Source: Rhizobium bangladeshense | GTDB taxonomy: Bacteria > Pseudomonadota > Alphaproteobacteria > Rhizobiales > Rhizobiaceae | Assembly: GCF_001662075.1 (NCBI RefSeq) | Contig: NZ_LYPL01000008.1 | Location: 62,001 to 126,000 of the forward strand | DNA length: 64,000 nt | Direction: 5' to 3' | Shown here: piece by piece, positions 52,298-61,917 of the stretch | Layout of the letters: every line of letters begins with the position of its first letter | How positions within the stretch are numbered: the first letter of the stretch is position 1 | The notes under the pieces: generated by a model | Told to the model about the DNA's origin: nothing | Seen by the model: only the letters and a program-made list of their open reading frames with translations | Databases searched by the model: none | Position numbers and translations under genes: made by a program

Positions 52298-53904
52298 GAA
52301 ATGCAACGATCGTGGCGCCTCAGCCGGAGGCAGTCGAAGCCGGCGCGGAAATTCTCGAGCGCGGCGGCAATGCCATCGACGCGGCACTCGCCTGTGCCTT
52401 CGTCCAAGGCGTGGTCGACCCGCAAATGGCCGGCATCGGCGGCTTCGGCTCCATGCATGTCTACATGCCGAAAAAGGGCGTGCACGAGATCCTCGAATTT
52501 TATGCGCGCGCGTCGCTCAAGGCTGCGCCGGACATGTGGCTTGACAAGATCAAGCACCAGAGCCGCGACGGCTTCGGCTACGTCCTTGAAGGCAATATCT
52601 CCGATATCGGCTACCTTGCCGTCTGCACCCCCGGCTCGCTGAAGGGCTATGAGACCGCGCTGCGCGACTACGGCACCTTCGAGTGGACCGATCTCATCAA
52701 GCCGGCCATCCGCCTGGCCCGCAACGGTTTCATGATCCGAAACCACATGCATTGGTATTGGGCCAAGGACCAGGCGAACGACGGTTTTGCCAACACGATC
52801 GACAAGCTGCGCTTTTCCGCAACGGGGCGGAAAACCTACTTCGACGCCGACGGCGTACTCAAAAACGTCGGCGACCTGATCGTCAACAGCGATATGGCAC
52901 AGACCCTCGAACGCATCGCGCGAAGCGGCGGGTCAGACATTTTCTATCACGGCGACCTGGCCGAACAGATCGCCGACGATTTCAAGGCAAATGGCGGTTT
53001 GATCGATCGGGAAGATCTGGCGCGCTACGAATTGTCGAAAGTAAAGCCCGTTTGGGGCGACTATCGTGGCAACGTCATTGCCAGCTCACCGCCTCCAGGC
53101 TCGGGTTTCCCGATGCTGGAACTCCTGCATATCATGGAGCAGTTCGACGTCGGCTCGCTGCAGCATGGCAGCGCGGAGCATATCCGCATCCTGTTCGAAG
53201 CCATGAAGCGAATGACGATCGACAAGGACGCGCATATGGGCGATCCCGCCTATGTCGACGTGCCTTACGAAAGGCTGCTGTCGAAAGAGCATGCGCAGGC
53301 GCATGCCGACGCGATCAAGGCAGGCGAGGTCGCCAGCGTTTCGCGTCTTGATGGCTCGCAGCGCGACACCACCCACATCTCGGTGATAGATAAGGACGGC
53401 AACGCCGTCGCGATGACCCACACCCTCGGCAGTCCCTCGGGCGCGATCACCGATGGCCTCGGCTTCATGTATAATGGCACGATGAGCCGCTTTAATCCGG
53501 TTCCGGGCAAACCCGGCTCCATCGCGCCCGGCAAGCGGCGTCCAAGCTCGGCGGCACCGACGATCGTCTTCAAGGGTGACGAGCCCAGCATCGTCATCGG
53601 AGCGCCGGGCGGCAGCTATATCGCACCGGCCGTTGCGCAATGCCTGATGAACATGATCGATTTCGACATGTCGGTGCTCGAAGCCGTCTCGGCGCCGAGA
53701 ATCGTAGGGGTGTCAAACACGATCGACATCTGCAATCGTATTCGACACTCTGTCGAGGACGAGCTGCGGACGCAGGGCTACCAGGTGGCGCGGTCGCCGC
53801 AGACATACGCATTCGCCGCAGTCCACGCGATCAAGCTTGAAGGCGGTGTCTCTAAAGGAGCCGCCGATCCGCAGCGCGACGGGATGGCGATCTCCGTCGC
53901 CTAA
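52294..53904 (+). CDS. Gamma-glutamyltransferase-family Ntn hydrolase, cytosolic
   Basis: A 536-residue protein of the Ggt family, made as a precursor that cleaves itself before a Thr. The nucleophile Thr lies in RDTTHISVIDKDGNAVAMTH (about residues 355-374), preceded by GSMHV and AGIGGFGS near residue 48. GKRRPSSAAPTIVF and IGAPGGSYIAPAVAQ (about 436) follow. Unlike typical bacterial GGTs it has no signal peptide, so it acts on imported material. The family splits gamma-glutamyl amides or related amides (acylases, oxamate hydrolases). The ATG at 52294 overlaps the hydrolase stop; a GTG at 52282 is the alternative start. Confidence 0.87.
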   Translation: MRNATIVAPQPEAVEAGAEILERGGNAIDAALACAFVQGVVDPQMAGIGGFGSMHVYMPKKGVHEILEFYARASLKAAPDMWLDKIKHQSRDGFGYVLEGNISDIGYLAVCTPGSLKGYETALRDYGTFEWTDLIKPAIRLARNGFMIRNHMHWYWAKDQANDGFANTIDKLRFSATGRKTYFDADGVLKNVGDLIVNSDMAQTLERIARSGGSDIFYHGDLAEQIADDFKANGGLIDREDLARYELSKVKPVWGDYRGNVIASSPPPGSGFPMLELLHIMEQFDVGSLQHGSAEHIRILFEAMKRMTIDKDAHMGDPAYVDVPYERLLSKEHAQAHADAIKAGEVASVSRLDGSQRDTTHISVIDKDGNAVAMTHTLGSPSGAITDGLGFMYNGTMSRFNPVPGKPGSIAPGKRRPSSAAPTIVFKGDEPSIVIGAPGGSYIAPAVAQCLMNMIDFDMSVLEAVSAPRIVGVSNTIDICNRIRHSVEDELRTQGYQVARSPQTYAFAAVHAIKLEGGVSKGAADPQRDGMAISVA

Positions 53905-53915
53905 GGAGAGGTTCT

Positions 53916-54890
53916 ATGATCACATCCATTATCAGGCGATTGATACAGGCGCTCTTTGTCATTGTCGCGATGACGATCATTGTCTTCATCGGCGTCAATG
54001 TGATCGGCAATCCGGTCGACATCCTCATCAACCCCGACGCCAATCAGGCGGAGCGGGCACTGGTTATCGCGCATTACGGTCTGGATCAGCCGCTCTGGAA
54101 ACAGTATCTGCTGTTTCTCCAAGGGCTTCTGCACGGGGACTTCGGCAACAGCTTCGTTTATGGGCGGCCGGCGCTGGGTCTGATCCTCGAACGTCTCCCG
54201 GCAACGCTCGAACTGGCGATCGCGGCTCTCGGCATCGCGCTCTTGTTCGGCTTGCCGCTTGGGCTGTATGCAGGGCTTTACCCCAATCGGATTTCCTCCA
54301 AGCTCATCATGAGCGGCTCGATTCTGGGCTTCTCGCTTCCGACCTTCTGGGTCGGCCTCATGCTGATCATGGTGTTTTCCGTCGAGCTCGGCTGGTTGCC
54401 GACGAATGGCCGCGGCCCGACGCAGGAACTGCTTGGTGCACAATGGTCTTTTCTGACCGGGGACGGCATCCGGCACCTCTTATTGCCGGCCTTCAACCTG
54501 GCTCTGTTCAAGACGTCGCTCATTCTGCGGCTGACCCGTGCCGGCGTGCAAGAGGTCCTGCCCCAGGACTATGTGAAGTTTGCCCGCGCCAAGGGGTTGC
54601 GAGAGCGGCGGATCATTTCCGTGCACGTTCTCAAGAACCTGATGATCCCGGTTGTGACCATCATCGGCCTCGAGTTCGGCTCGCTTATCGCCTTTTCGGT
54701 CGTCACCGAAAGCATCTTTGCGTGGCCGGGCATGGGCAAGCTCATCATCGACTCGATCAACCTTCTCGATCGCCCCGTCATCGTCGCCTACCTGATGATG
54801 ATGGTCCTGCTCTTCGTCGTCCTCAACTTCATCATCGATATCTGTTATACCCTTCTGGATCCGCGGGTCCGGCTGGAAGGAAAGGCTTGA
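53916..54890 (+). CDS. Peptide-type ABC transporter permease (DppB-like)
   Basis: A 324-residue inner-membrane permease with six membrane segments. The first transmembrane segment starts at residue 5 (LIQALFVIVAMTIIVFIGVN). The DppB-family N-terminal motif DQPLWKQYLLFLQGLLHGDFG (as LDQPLWKQYLLFLQGLLHGD) is near residue 60, and the EAA loop VKFARAKGLRERRIISVHVL is about residues 220-239. It forms a heterodimeric channel with the next gene product. It lies 11 bp after the GGT-like gene and 3 bp before the second permease gene. Confidence 0.92.
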   Translation: MITSIIRRLIQALFVIVAMTIIVFIGVNVIGNPVDILINPDANQAERALVIAHYGLDQPLWKQYLLFLQGLLHGDFGNSFVYGRPALGLILERLPATLELAIAALGIALLFGLPLGLYAGLYPNRISSKLIMSGSILGFSLPTFWVGLMLIMVFSVELGWLPTNGRGPTQELLGAQWSFLTGDGIRHLLLPAFNLALFKTSLILRLTRAGVQEVLPQDYVKFARAKGLRERRIISVHVLKNLMIPVVTIIGLEFGSLIAFSVVTESIFAWPGMGKLIIDSINLLDRPVIVAYLMMMVLLFVVLNFIIDICYTLLDPRVRLEGKA

Positions 54891-54893
54891 CCC

Positions 54894-55808
54894 ATGGCCG
54901 AACCAAACACGCAAGACACAAGCGCTCCAACGCCCGAACCCAGTCGTCTGTCGAAAGGGATCGCGGATTTCTTCAGCTCTCCGGCAGCCGCGATCGCCTT
55001 CCTCACGCTGGTGATCATCTGTTGCCTGGCGCTGTTTGCGCCATGGATCTCTCCGCAAAATCCCTATGATTTGATGCAGCTCGACATCATGGATGGTCGA
55101 CTGCCGCCGGGGTCCGAATCCATGACCGGGCTTGTCTATCACCTCGGCACCGACAGCCAGGGCCGCGATATCCTGTCCGGCATCCTCTATGGCCTGCGCA
55201 CCTCTTTGCTGGTAGGCGTTCTGTCGGCTTTCGCTGCTGCCATCATCGGAACCTCGGCCGGATTGTTCGCCGCTTACATGGGAGGGCGCACGGAAACCGC
55301 GATGATGCGGCTCGTCGACCTACAGCTCTCTTTTCCCACCATATTGATGGCGCTGATGATGCTCGCCGTGCTCGGCAAGGGCGTGCCCAATGTCGTGATC
55401 GCACTGATCATCGCCGAGTGGGCGACCTATGCCCGCACGGTCCGCGGCACCGCTCTGGTCGAGCGCGAGAAGGAATATATCGAGGCGGCCCGGATGCTGC
55501 GCCTGCCCGGATGGCGCATCCTCTTCAGGCACCTACTGCCGAACTGTCTTGCGCCGGTCATCGTCATCGCCACCATGCAGATCGCCAGGGCAATCGGCCT
55601 CGAAGCAACCTTGTCCTTCCTCGGTCTGGGTGCATCCGTGACCGAACCCTCGCTCGGCATGCTGATCTCGACCGGCTACCAGTATCTTCTGACGGGCCTC
55701 TACTGGATCAGCTTCTTCCCCGGCATTGCGCTTCTAATCACGATCGCGGCGATCAATCTCGTCGGCGACCGGCTGCGCGATGTGCTCAACCCGAGGAACA
55801 TGTCATGA
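54894..55808 (+). CDS. Peptide-type ABC transporter permease (DppC-like)
   Basis: A 304-residue inner-membrane permease. A 45-residue cytosolic N terminus precedes the first helix (AIAFLTLVIICCLALFAPWI), and a periplasmic loop holds the family pattern HLGTDSQGRDILSGILYGLR (about residues 83-102). The EAA loop is REKEYIEAARMLRLPGWRIL (about 196-215). It partners the DppB-like permease. It overlaps the first ATPase gene by 4 nt (ATGA). Confidence 0.92.
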   Translation: MAEPNTQDTSAPTPEPSRLSKGIADFFSSPAAAIAFLTLVIICCLALFAPWISPQNPYDLMQLDIMDGRLPPGSESMTGLVYHLGTDSQGRDILSGILYGLRTSLLVGVLSAFAAAIIGTSAGLFAAYMGGRTETAMMRLVDLQLSFPTILMALMMLAVLGKGVPNVVIALIIAEWATYARTVRGTALVEREKEYIEAARMLRLPGWRILFRHLLPNCLAPVIVIATMQIARAIGLEATLSFLGLGASVTEPSLGMLISTGYQYLLTGLYWISFFPGIALLITIAAINLVGDRLRDVLNPRNMS

Positions 55809-56782
55809 CCCCATTGCTGCAAGTGAGCAATCTCGTCACCGAATTCGGTAGCGGCAAAGGTCGCCCCAGTCTTTGCGCCGTCAACGACGTATCGTTCACT
55901 GTGGAGCGCGGCAAGGTTCTTGGTCTTGTGGGGGAATCCGGATCCGGAAAGTCGGTAACCGGCTTCTCGATCATGCGGCTCCTCGATAGACCCGGCCGGG
56001 TGGCCGGCGGCCAGATCATCTTCGACGGCGCCGACATCGCGAAATATTCGGACGAGGAGATGCGGCAGCTGCGCGGCAAGCGGATCGCCATGGTATTCCA
56101 GGATCCGATGATGACTCTCAACCCGGTCCTGACGGTCGGTACGCAGATGGTGGAAGCCGTCCAGGCACACGACCGAGTCTCGAAGGATGCCGCCCGGCAG
56201 CGGGCGCGGGATGCTTTGGCGCTGGTCGGAATACCAAGCCCTGAAGAAAGGCTTGCCGCCTACCCGCATCAGTTTTCCGGCGGAATGCGTCAGCGCGTGG
56301 CGATTGCCATTGCGCTTCTTCACAAGCCCGACCTTATCATCGCCGATGAACCGACAACAGCGCTTGATGTGACGATCCAGAGCCAGATCATTTCCGAATT
56401 CCAGAAGCTCACGGAAGAGGGAAATACGGCGGTGATCTGGATCACCCACGATCTGGCGATCGTCTCAAGATTGGCCGACGAGATCGCCGTCATGTATGCC
56501 GGCCGCCTCGTCGAGACCGGCCCGGTGGGCAAGGTTCTGACCAATCCTCACCATCCCTACACCGCCGGTCTGATCGCGTCCGTTCCTTCGCAAAACAGAC
56601 GCGGAGAGCCCCTCCACCAGATTCGAGGCATGACGCCGGCAATCAACCGCCTTCCACAGGGATGCAGTTTTCGTACGCGCTGTGACCGGACGACCGACGG
56701 CTGCCTGATCATGCCGACGCTCATGCCGGAAGGCGACCGCTCCTTCCGCTGCATTCATCCCGTTACGAAAGAGATAGCATGA
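55805..56782 (+). CDS. Peptide-type ABC transporter ATP-binding protein (DppD-like)
   Basis: A 325-residue ABC ATPase. It has Walker [15 protein letters not shown] (about residues 42-55), Q-loop AMVFQDPMMTLNPVLT, signature FSGGMRQRVAIAIALL (about 158-173), Walker B LIIADEPTTALDVTIQ and switch region WITHDLAIVSRLAD. A C-terminal oligopeptide-transporter domain (about 235-320) carries the cysteines of CSFRTRCDRTTDGC. Its ATG overlaps the permease stop, and its own stop overlaps the second ATPase gene. It is the intact relative of the broken gene at 48163. Confidence 0.93.
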   Translation: MTPLLQVSNLVTEFGSGKGRPSLCAVNDVSFTVERGKVLGLVGESGSGKSVTGFSIMRLLDRPGRVAGGQIIFDGADIAKYSDEEMRQLRGKRIAMVFQDPMMTLNPVLTVGTQMVEAVQAHDRVSKDAARQRARDALALVGIPSPEERLAAYPHQFSGGMRQRVAIAIALLHKPDLIIADEPTTALDVTIQSQIISEFQKLTEEGNTAVIWITHDLAIVSRLADEIAVMYAGRLVETGPVGKVLTNPHHPYTAGLIASVPSQNRRGEPLHQIRGMTPAINRLPQGCSFRTRCDRTTDGCLIMPTLMPEGDRSFRCIHPVTKEIA

Positions 56783-57786
56783 TGACGGCGATCGCCACGC
56801 CCCTGATCGAAGCGAGGAACGTGTCGCAGCGCTTCGGAGCCAAGCCCGACCTGGCCGCCAAGATCGCGCATAAGCTCAGGCTGGCCAAACCGGCACCTGT
56901 TGTTCAAGCGCTTGATAACGTCAGCCTTAGCATTCGACCCGGAGAGGTTGTCGGCCTTGTCGGCGAGAGCGGCTGCGGGAAGTCGACCCTCGGCCGCGCC
57001 ATTGCAGGGATCACGTCGCCCAGCCACGGCCACATTCTCTGGAAAGGGATCGACCGAAGCGCCATGTCGAAAGGCGAGCAGCATCAGTTCGGTCTCGCCA
57101 GCCAGATGATCTTCCAGAACCCGATGGCGGCTCTCAACCCGCGCATGACCATCGAGGAGCTTATCTGGGAAGCGCCTCGAACGCATGGACTTGCCCGCTC
57201 GACGGAACGCGACGCCTATGTCGACAGGTATCTGATGCTGGCCGGTTTCGACCCGGCCATGAAAAAGCGATACCCGCACCAGTTTTCCGGTGGCCAGCGG
57301 CAGCGCGTCAATATTGCGCGCGCTCTCGCCGTGCAGCCGAAATTCCTCGTCTGTGACGAAAGCGTCGCAGCGCTCGACGTCTCCATCCAGGCTCAGGTCA
57401 TCAACCTGTTCATGGAACTTCGCGACAAGCTTGACCTGACCTATTTGTTCGTCAGCCATGATCTCGGCGTCGTCGAACATATTTCCGATCGCGTTGCGAT
57501 CATGTATCTCGGCCGGGTCGTCGAAGAGGCGCCCGTCGAGGAGGTTTTCAGCCGGCCCAATCATCCTTACACGAAAGCGCTCTTGGCCGAGGTGCCGCGC
57601 ATCGAACCCGGCAAGCGGCAGTTCAAGCCCGTCGATGGCGAGCTTCCCAGCCCGATAAACCCGCCGGAAGGCTGTCACTTCCATCCGAGATGCCCGTTTG
57701 CGATGGATCGCTGCCGTCTGGAAGTGCCCGCAAAAAAGGAAGTTGCACCGGGGCACCTGTCGGCTTGCCATCTTAACGATGCATGA
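56779..57786 (+). CDS. Peptide-type ABC transporter ATP-binding protein (DppF-like)
   Basis: A 335-residue ABC ATPase. It has Walker A VGESGCGKSTLGRAI (about residues 60-74), Q-loop MIFQNPMAALNPRMT, signature FSGGQRQRVNIARALA (about 171-186), Walker B FLVCDESVAALDVSIQ (Ser in place of the usual Pro after Glu) and LFVSHDLGVVEHI. The C-terminal cysteines lie in CHFHPRCPFAMDRC. It forms the ATPase pair with the DppD-like protein and ends the operon. No terminator with a clear T tract follows. Confidence 0.93.
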   Translation: MMTAIATPLIEARNVSQRFGAKPDLAAKIAHKLRLAKPAPVVQALDNVSLSIRPGEVVGLVGESGCGKSTLGRAIAGITSPSHGHILWKGIDRSAMSKGEQHQFGLASQMIFQNPMAALNPRMTIEELIWEAPRTHGLARSTERDAYVDRYLMLAGFDPAMKKRYPHQFSGGQRQRVNIARALAVQPKFLVCDESVAALDVSIQAQVINLFMELRDKLDLTYLFVSHDLGVVEHISDRVAIMYLGRVVEEAPVEEVFSRPNHPYTKALLAEVPRIEPGKRQFKPVDGELPSPINPPEGCHFHPRCPFAMDRCRLEVPAKKEVAPGHLSACHLNDA

Positions 57787-58061
57787 CCCCGAACTCGCTC
57801 CTGGAACCGTGAGCGCAGTCGACCGCATACGCAGATATTTTCGAAGCGGCGTCAGGACTGCTGACAAGGATCCATCCGTTCAAGTGATCTGCGGGTTGCA
57901 GGGTGTAGCGTTCTCCTCTCGATCAACGATCGAAGCAAATATATCCAGAAGACCGCAACTCGATCCCGGTCTTTAGGAAGGGAAATAATTTTCTGTTGTC
58001 GCCAATGAAAAATCTGATTTACTGATACTCCGCTGCTTTGGCTTTGAGGGGGATATTGCCG

Positions 58062-58736
58062 ATGGTGGGGACCCGCAGGGATATTTTGCTTGGTGGTTTG
58101 GCGTTACTTGGCGCCGCTGCAGTTCGGAAACCGGCATTCGCCGCAGCCTCGTCCTATTTTGACGGCATCCTCGTCGACAATGGCGTGACGTTCCGAAAGA
58201 CCAACCTCGCCAAAGTCGACAAGCGGTGGCACCGACAGGTCGTCAAGTATTTCAGCAGCGAGCCGATCGGCACGGTTGTTGTCGACACAAGGCACCATTT
58301 TCTCTACGTGATCATGGAGAACAAGACCGCCATTCGCTATGGGGTCGGCGTCGGCCGCGAGGGCTTCAAATGGTTCGGTCGCGCCACGATCGACGCCAAA
58401 TCGCTTTGGCCGCGCTGGACGCCGCCGCCGGAGATGCGCAAGCGCCATCCTGAACTGCCCGAATTCGTCGCGGGCGGCTCACCGAAGAATCCGCTCGGGC
58501 CTCGCGCCATGTATCTGCATCGTGACGGCGTCGATACCGGCTATCGCTTCCACGGCACGCTGGAGCCATGGAGCATCGGCAAGGACGCCTCGAGCGGCTG
58601 CATCCGTATGTTCAACGAAGACGCCATCGATCTTTACCAACGCTGCCCGATCGGCACCGCTGTACAGGTTCTGCCGCATATTGCCGACCAGGCCGAGAGC
58701 ACCACGCAGGTCAGCCAAACAACCCCGGTCGAATAA
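58062..58736 (+). CDS. L,D-transpeptidase (YkuD family)
   Basis: A 224-residue exported protein from ATG 58062, which follows GAGGGGG by 9 nt. A Tat-like signal (TRRDILLGGLALLGAAAV, cleavage near FAAAS) leads to a YkuD catalytic domain (about residues 65-205): VDTRHHFLYVIMENKTAIRY, then YRFHGTLEPWSIG and the catalytic SSGCIRMFNEDAIDLY with Cys near residue 184. These enzymes cross-link peptidoglycan or attach proteins to it in the periplasm. It lies 15 bp before the OmpA-type lipoprotein gene, so the two probably share a transcript and an envelope role. Confidence 0.93.
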   Translation: MVGTRRDILLGGLALLGAAAVRKPAFAAASSYFDGILVDNGVTFRKTNLAKVDKRWHRQVVKYFSSEPIGTVVVDTRHHFLYVIMENKTAIRYGVGVGREGFKWFGRATIDAKSLWPRWTPPPEMRKRHPELPEFVAGGSPKNPLGPRAMYLHRDGVDTGYRFHGTLEPWSIGKDASSGCIRMFNEDAIDLYQRCPIGTAVQVLPHIADQAESTTQVSQTTPVE

Positions 58737-58750
58737 GGAATCTTACCCTG

Positions 58751-59287
58751 ATGTCTGCTACGACCGGATACACGAGCCGCCTTCTCGCCGCGGCCATGCT
58801 CCTGGCGCTTGCCGCCTGCTCCACCACCGAGATCGCTTCCCTGGAAGAACCGACTGCGGCGCCGATGACCGGCCAGACCAATGATCCGGCGCCGGGTTTC
58901 GAAAACGTCGCGGCCGGAAGCGAAGAGGATTTCATCCTCAATGTCGGCCGGCGGATCTACTTCAAGCAGGATTCCGCCACCCTCGATTCCGTCGCCATGG
59001 CAACGCTGGATAACCAGGCCGCCTGGCTCAACAGAAACCCGACCTGGCTGCTCAAGCTGCAGGGATTTGCCGACGATTCCGGCTCTGCCTCCCAGATGGA
59101 GACGCTGTCGCAGAGGCGCGCCGACGCGGCGATGGCCTATCTCGCCTCGAAGGGCGTCGACCCGAAGCGCATGTGGGCCAAGGGCTATGGCAACGATCGA
59201 GAAGTCCGCGACTGCACGGACCGCTCCTGCAAGGTGCAGAACCGGCGTGTCGTCACCAATCTGCGTGCGCAACCGGACGCGGCCTGA
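58751..59287 (+). CDS. OmpA-family lipoprotein (Pal-like)
   Basis: A 178-residue lipoprotein. The signal ends in the lipobox LALAACS (Cys at about residue 22). After a linker, the OmpA peptidoglycan-binding domain (about 65-175) shows NVGRRIYFKQDSATLDS, LQGFADDSGSASQMETLSQR and a C-terminal QNRRVVTNLR. Two extra cysteines occur in DCTDRSC. It should sit in the outer membrane and hold peptidoglycan. It is downstream of the L,D-transpeptidase and is not the tol-linked pal, which has other neighbours. Confidence 0.88.
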   Translation: MSATTGYTSRLLAAAMLLALAACSTTEIASLEEPTAAPMTGQTNDPAPGFENVAAGSEEDFILNVGRRIYFKQDSATLDSVAMATLDNQAAWLNRNPTWLLKLQGFADDSGSASQMETLSQRRADAAMAYLASKGVDPKRMWAKGYGNDREVRDCTDRSCKVQNRRVVTNLRAQPDAA

Positions 59288-59347
59288 TCGCAGATTCGAC
59301 CACTCGACGCCCGCGTAGACGCGCCAACCGGTTCCGGGACCTCCTGT

Positions 59348-61807
59348 CTAGGAGGACGGCAACTCGTAGCTGGATGATGACGGCAGATCGAGCACGAACC
59401 TGATATCCGCTGCATTCGCCGCCACGACCAGCTGGTAATTGCCGGCTTCGGCACGGAACGCGCCGGCTTCGACGTCGAAATAAGCGAGATCGCGCGGCCG
59501 GATTTGCATTACGGCCGTGCCGGTCTCGCCTGGCTGCAGCGATAGCTTGGCGAACGCGCGCAGCTCCTTGTCCGGCCGCGCCACCTTGGTCTTTGGCGAA
59601 CGCACATAGAGCTGCACCAGTTCGGATCCGGCACGGTCGCCGACATTGGTCAGGTCGACGCTGACGGTGACGCCGTCGGAACCCATTTCGCCGGCCGACA
59701 GCCGCGGCTCGCTCCAACGGAAGCGGGTATAGCCGAGGCCGAAGCCGAAGGGGAAGAGCGGTTCGACGGCGTGTGTATCGTGATGACGATAGCCGACGAA
59801 GATGCCTTCGGCGTAGCGCACATGGCCATCCTTGCCGGGATAGACGGCGGGATCGCCCGTCATGGCGGAATTGTCGGCAAGCGTCTTCGGAAAGGTCTGC
59901 GGCAGGCGCCCACTAGGCTCGACATCGCCGAACAGGACATCGGCGACGGCATTGCCGAGTTCCTGCCCCGGATACCAGATCTGCAGCACGGCGCGAACCT
60001 TGCCGAGCCAGGGCATTTCCACCGGACCGCCGGTCTGCAGCACGACCACCGTGTTGGCGTTGGCGGCCGCAACCCGCTCGATCAGTTCCTCCTGTCGGCC
60101 GGGGAGCCGCATGTCGGGCAGGTCCAGTCCCTCGGTATCCCATTCGCCGTCGCGGCCGACAAAGAGAAGCGCCACATCGGCATTGCGCGCCGTCTCGACG
60201 GCCGACTCGATATCGGCTTCGCCGAGCGGCTTTTCGACGCCGAAGCGCACAGCGATGAGGTTGATGCCCTCCTCAGTCGCGGTGGACGGCTCATATTCGA
60301 CGGTGATCTTGTATGATCGTCCGGCCTCGAGGGGCACCGCCCCGCGCTGTTCGTCATTGGCGGTGCCGAAATAATTCTTGCCGCGTGTCCAGCCGTCGCG
60401 GCCATCGACCGTTAGCCGGCCATCGACGAAGAGCCGCGCCAGTCCGGCGTTGGTCATGCCGAAGACGTGATCGCCGCTCTCCTCCGGCACGAAATGCATT
60501 GTCATGCGGGCCGAAAAATCGGCCGGGTCGAGATCGCCCGACGGCAACTCGAACCAGAAGAATTCGCACTTGTCGACGGTTTCGACATGCAGCGGCTCGC
60601 CCTTGCAGCCGCGGCCCTTGAAATATTCGACGGAGATCTTGCCCTTGAACACGTCGATCAGGCGGTTGTGGCGGCAGCCAACCGCGTGGCTGATGCTGTT
60701 GGCGTTGGAGAGGGAGGCGCGGATGCCTTCGAGCGGGCTGACCGTATAATGCGCGGCGATCTGCGCGCTGCCGCCGCCCATGACGCGCGCGCTTGCGGCA
60801 TTAGGGCCGATGACGGCGATGCGATCGAGGGAGGTTTTGGCAAGCGGCAGGATGCCGTCATTCCTCAGGAGCACAGCGCCTTCCGCGCCGAGACGCCGGA
60901 TCAGCGCCCTGTCTTCCGGCAGGTCGACCGCCCGCTCGCTCAGATCGGGTTTCTTCTCGAACGCGCCGACCCGCTCGAGGAGAAGCAGCATGCGCCGCGC
61001 CGCAGCGCGTACCGTCGCGGCCTCGACCTTGCCCTCGCGCACGGCCGCGACCAGTTTGTCGCCGCGGTCGCGCGCCGGACCCGGCATTTCGAGATCCAGG
61101 CCGGCATTGATCGTCTCAGCCGTCGAATGCGATCCAAACCAGTCCGACATCACGATGCCGTCGAACCCCCACTCCTCGCGCAGCACCTTGGTCAGCAGCC
61201 AGTGATGCTCGCTCGTATAGGTGCCGTTGAGGCGGTTATAGGAGGACATGACGGCCATCACGCCGGCGCGCTGCACCGCCTGTTCGAAGGGCGGCAGGTA
61301 GATTTCGCGAAGTGTCCGCTCGTCGATATCGGAAGACATGGTCTGCCGCTCGATCTCCGATTCATTGCCGGCGAAATGCTTGATCGTCGCTGCGATCCCC
61401 TCGCCCTGCACGCCCTCGATATAAGCGACGGCCATTTCCGCGGTCAGCATCGGGTCTTCGGAATAACATTCGAAATTGCGGCCGTTGAGGCCGGAGCGAT
61501 GGATATTGACCGTCGGCGCGAGCAGCACGGCGGCACCCTTGCTCTTTGCCTGGCGCGCAAGTGCCGCGCCCATCTGCTTGACCAGGCCTGGATTCCAGCT
61601 GGCCCCGAGCGCAATGGCGACGGGAAAGCAAGTAGCCTTGACGCCGGCGACCAATGAGCCGGCGCCGCGCACTCCATTCGGCCCGTCCGTCACCTTGATC
61701 TTCGGCACGCCGAGACGCTCGACTGGAACCGTCGTCCAGAAATCGGCGCCCGACAGCAGCGAGACCTGCTCCTCCAGCGTCATTTGGTCGAGAATGGAAT
61801 CGATCAT
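59348..61807 (-). CDS. GH3 beta-glucosidase with PA14 insert
   Basis: An 819-residue glycoside hydrolase of family 3. The N-terminal barrel has KVTDGPNGVRG (about residues 37-47), IKHFAGNESEIERQ (about 142-155) and the nucleophile Asp in GIVMSDWFGSHST (about 217-229). A PA14-like insert (about 390-530) sits in the alpha/beta sandwich, which carries VALLFVGRDGEWDTEGLD. A fibronectin III-like domain ends the protein. It removes glucose from beta-glucosides; there is no signal peptide, so oligosaccharides must be imported. It is divergent from the TetR gene at 61918, with a palindromic operator between. Confidence 0.94.
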   Translation of the reverse strand: MIDSILDQMTLEEQVSLLSGADFWTTVPVERLGVPKIKVTDGPNGVRGAGSLVAGVKATCFPVAIALGASWNPGLVKQMGAALARQAKSKGAAVLLAPTVNIHRSGLNGRNFECYSEDPMLTAEMAVAYIEGVQGEGIAATIKHFAGNESEIERQTMSSDIDERTLREIYLPPFEQAVQRAGVMAVMSSYNRLNGTYTSEHHWLLTKVLREEWGFDGIVMSDWFGSHSTAETINAGLDLEMPGPARDRGDKLVAAVREGKVEAATVRAAARRMLLLLERVGAFEKKPDLSERAVDLPEDRALIRRLGAEGAVLLRNDGILPLAKTSLDRIAVIGPNAASARVMGGGSAQIAAHYTVSPLEGIRASLSNANSISHAVGCRHNRLIDVFKGKISVEYFKGRGCKGEPLHVETVDKCEFFWFELPSGDLDPADFSARMTMHFVPEESGDHVFGMTNAGLARLFVDGRLTVDGRDGWTRGKNYFGTANDEQRGAVPLEAGRSYKITVEYEPSTATEEGINLIAVRFGVEKPLGEADIESAVETARNADVALLFVGRDGEWDTEGLDLPDMRLPGRQEELIERVAAANANTVVVLQTGGPVEMPWLGKVRAVLQIWYPGQELGNAVADVLFGDVEPSGRLPQTFPKTLADNSAMTGDPAVYPGKDGHVRYAEGIFVGYRHHDTHAVEPLFPFGFGLGYTRFRWSEPRLSAGEMGSDGVTVSVDLTNVGDRAGSELVQLYVRSPKTKVARPDKELRAFAKLSLQPGETGTAVMQIRPRDLAYFDVEAGAFRAEAGNYQLVVAANAADIRFVLDLPSSSSYELPSS

Positions 61808-61835
61808 GCAAACCTCCCAAGCAAGCTCTTAAACC

Positions 61836-61851
61836 TACCGATTACTCGGTA
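61836..61851. promoter_or_regulatory. TetR-type operator between bglX-like and tetR genes
   Basis: TACCGA-TTAC-TCGGTA has perfect 6-bp arms and lies centrally in the 110-bp divergent interval between the GH3 gene and the TetR gene. This is the size and place expected for a TetR-family site controlling both. Confidence 0.65.
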
Positions 61852-61917
61852 TTTTTAAGATGTCAATCGGGCAAAGCTGATGTATGGAAGGAGAGCATGG
61901 GAAAGTAGCGGGGAACG

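Noticed and set aside
59340..59355. CCTCCT-GTCT-AGGAGG stem-loop as a terminator.
   Set aside because: The stem is short, overlaps the stop codon of the GH3 gene, and has no T tract. I did not list it as a terminator.
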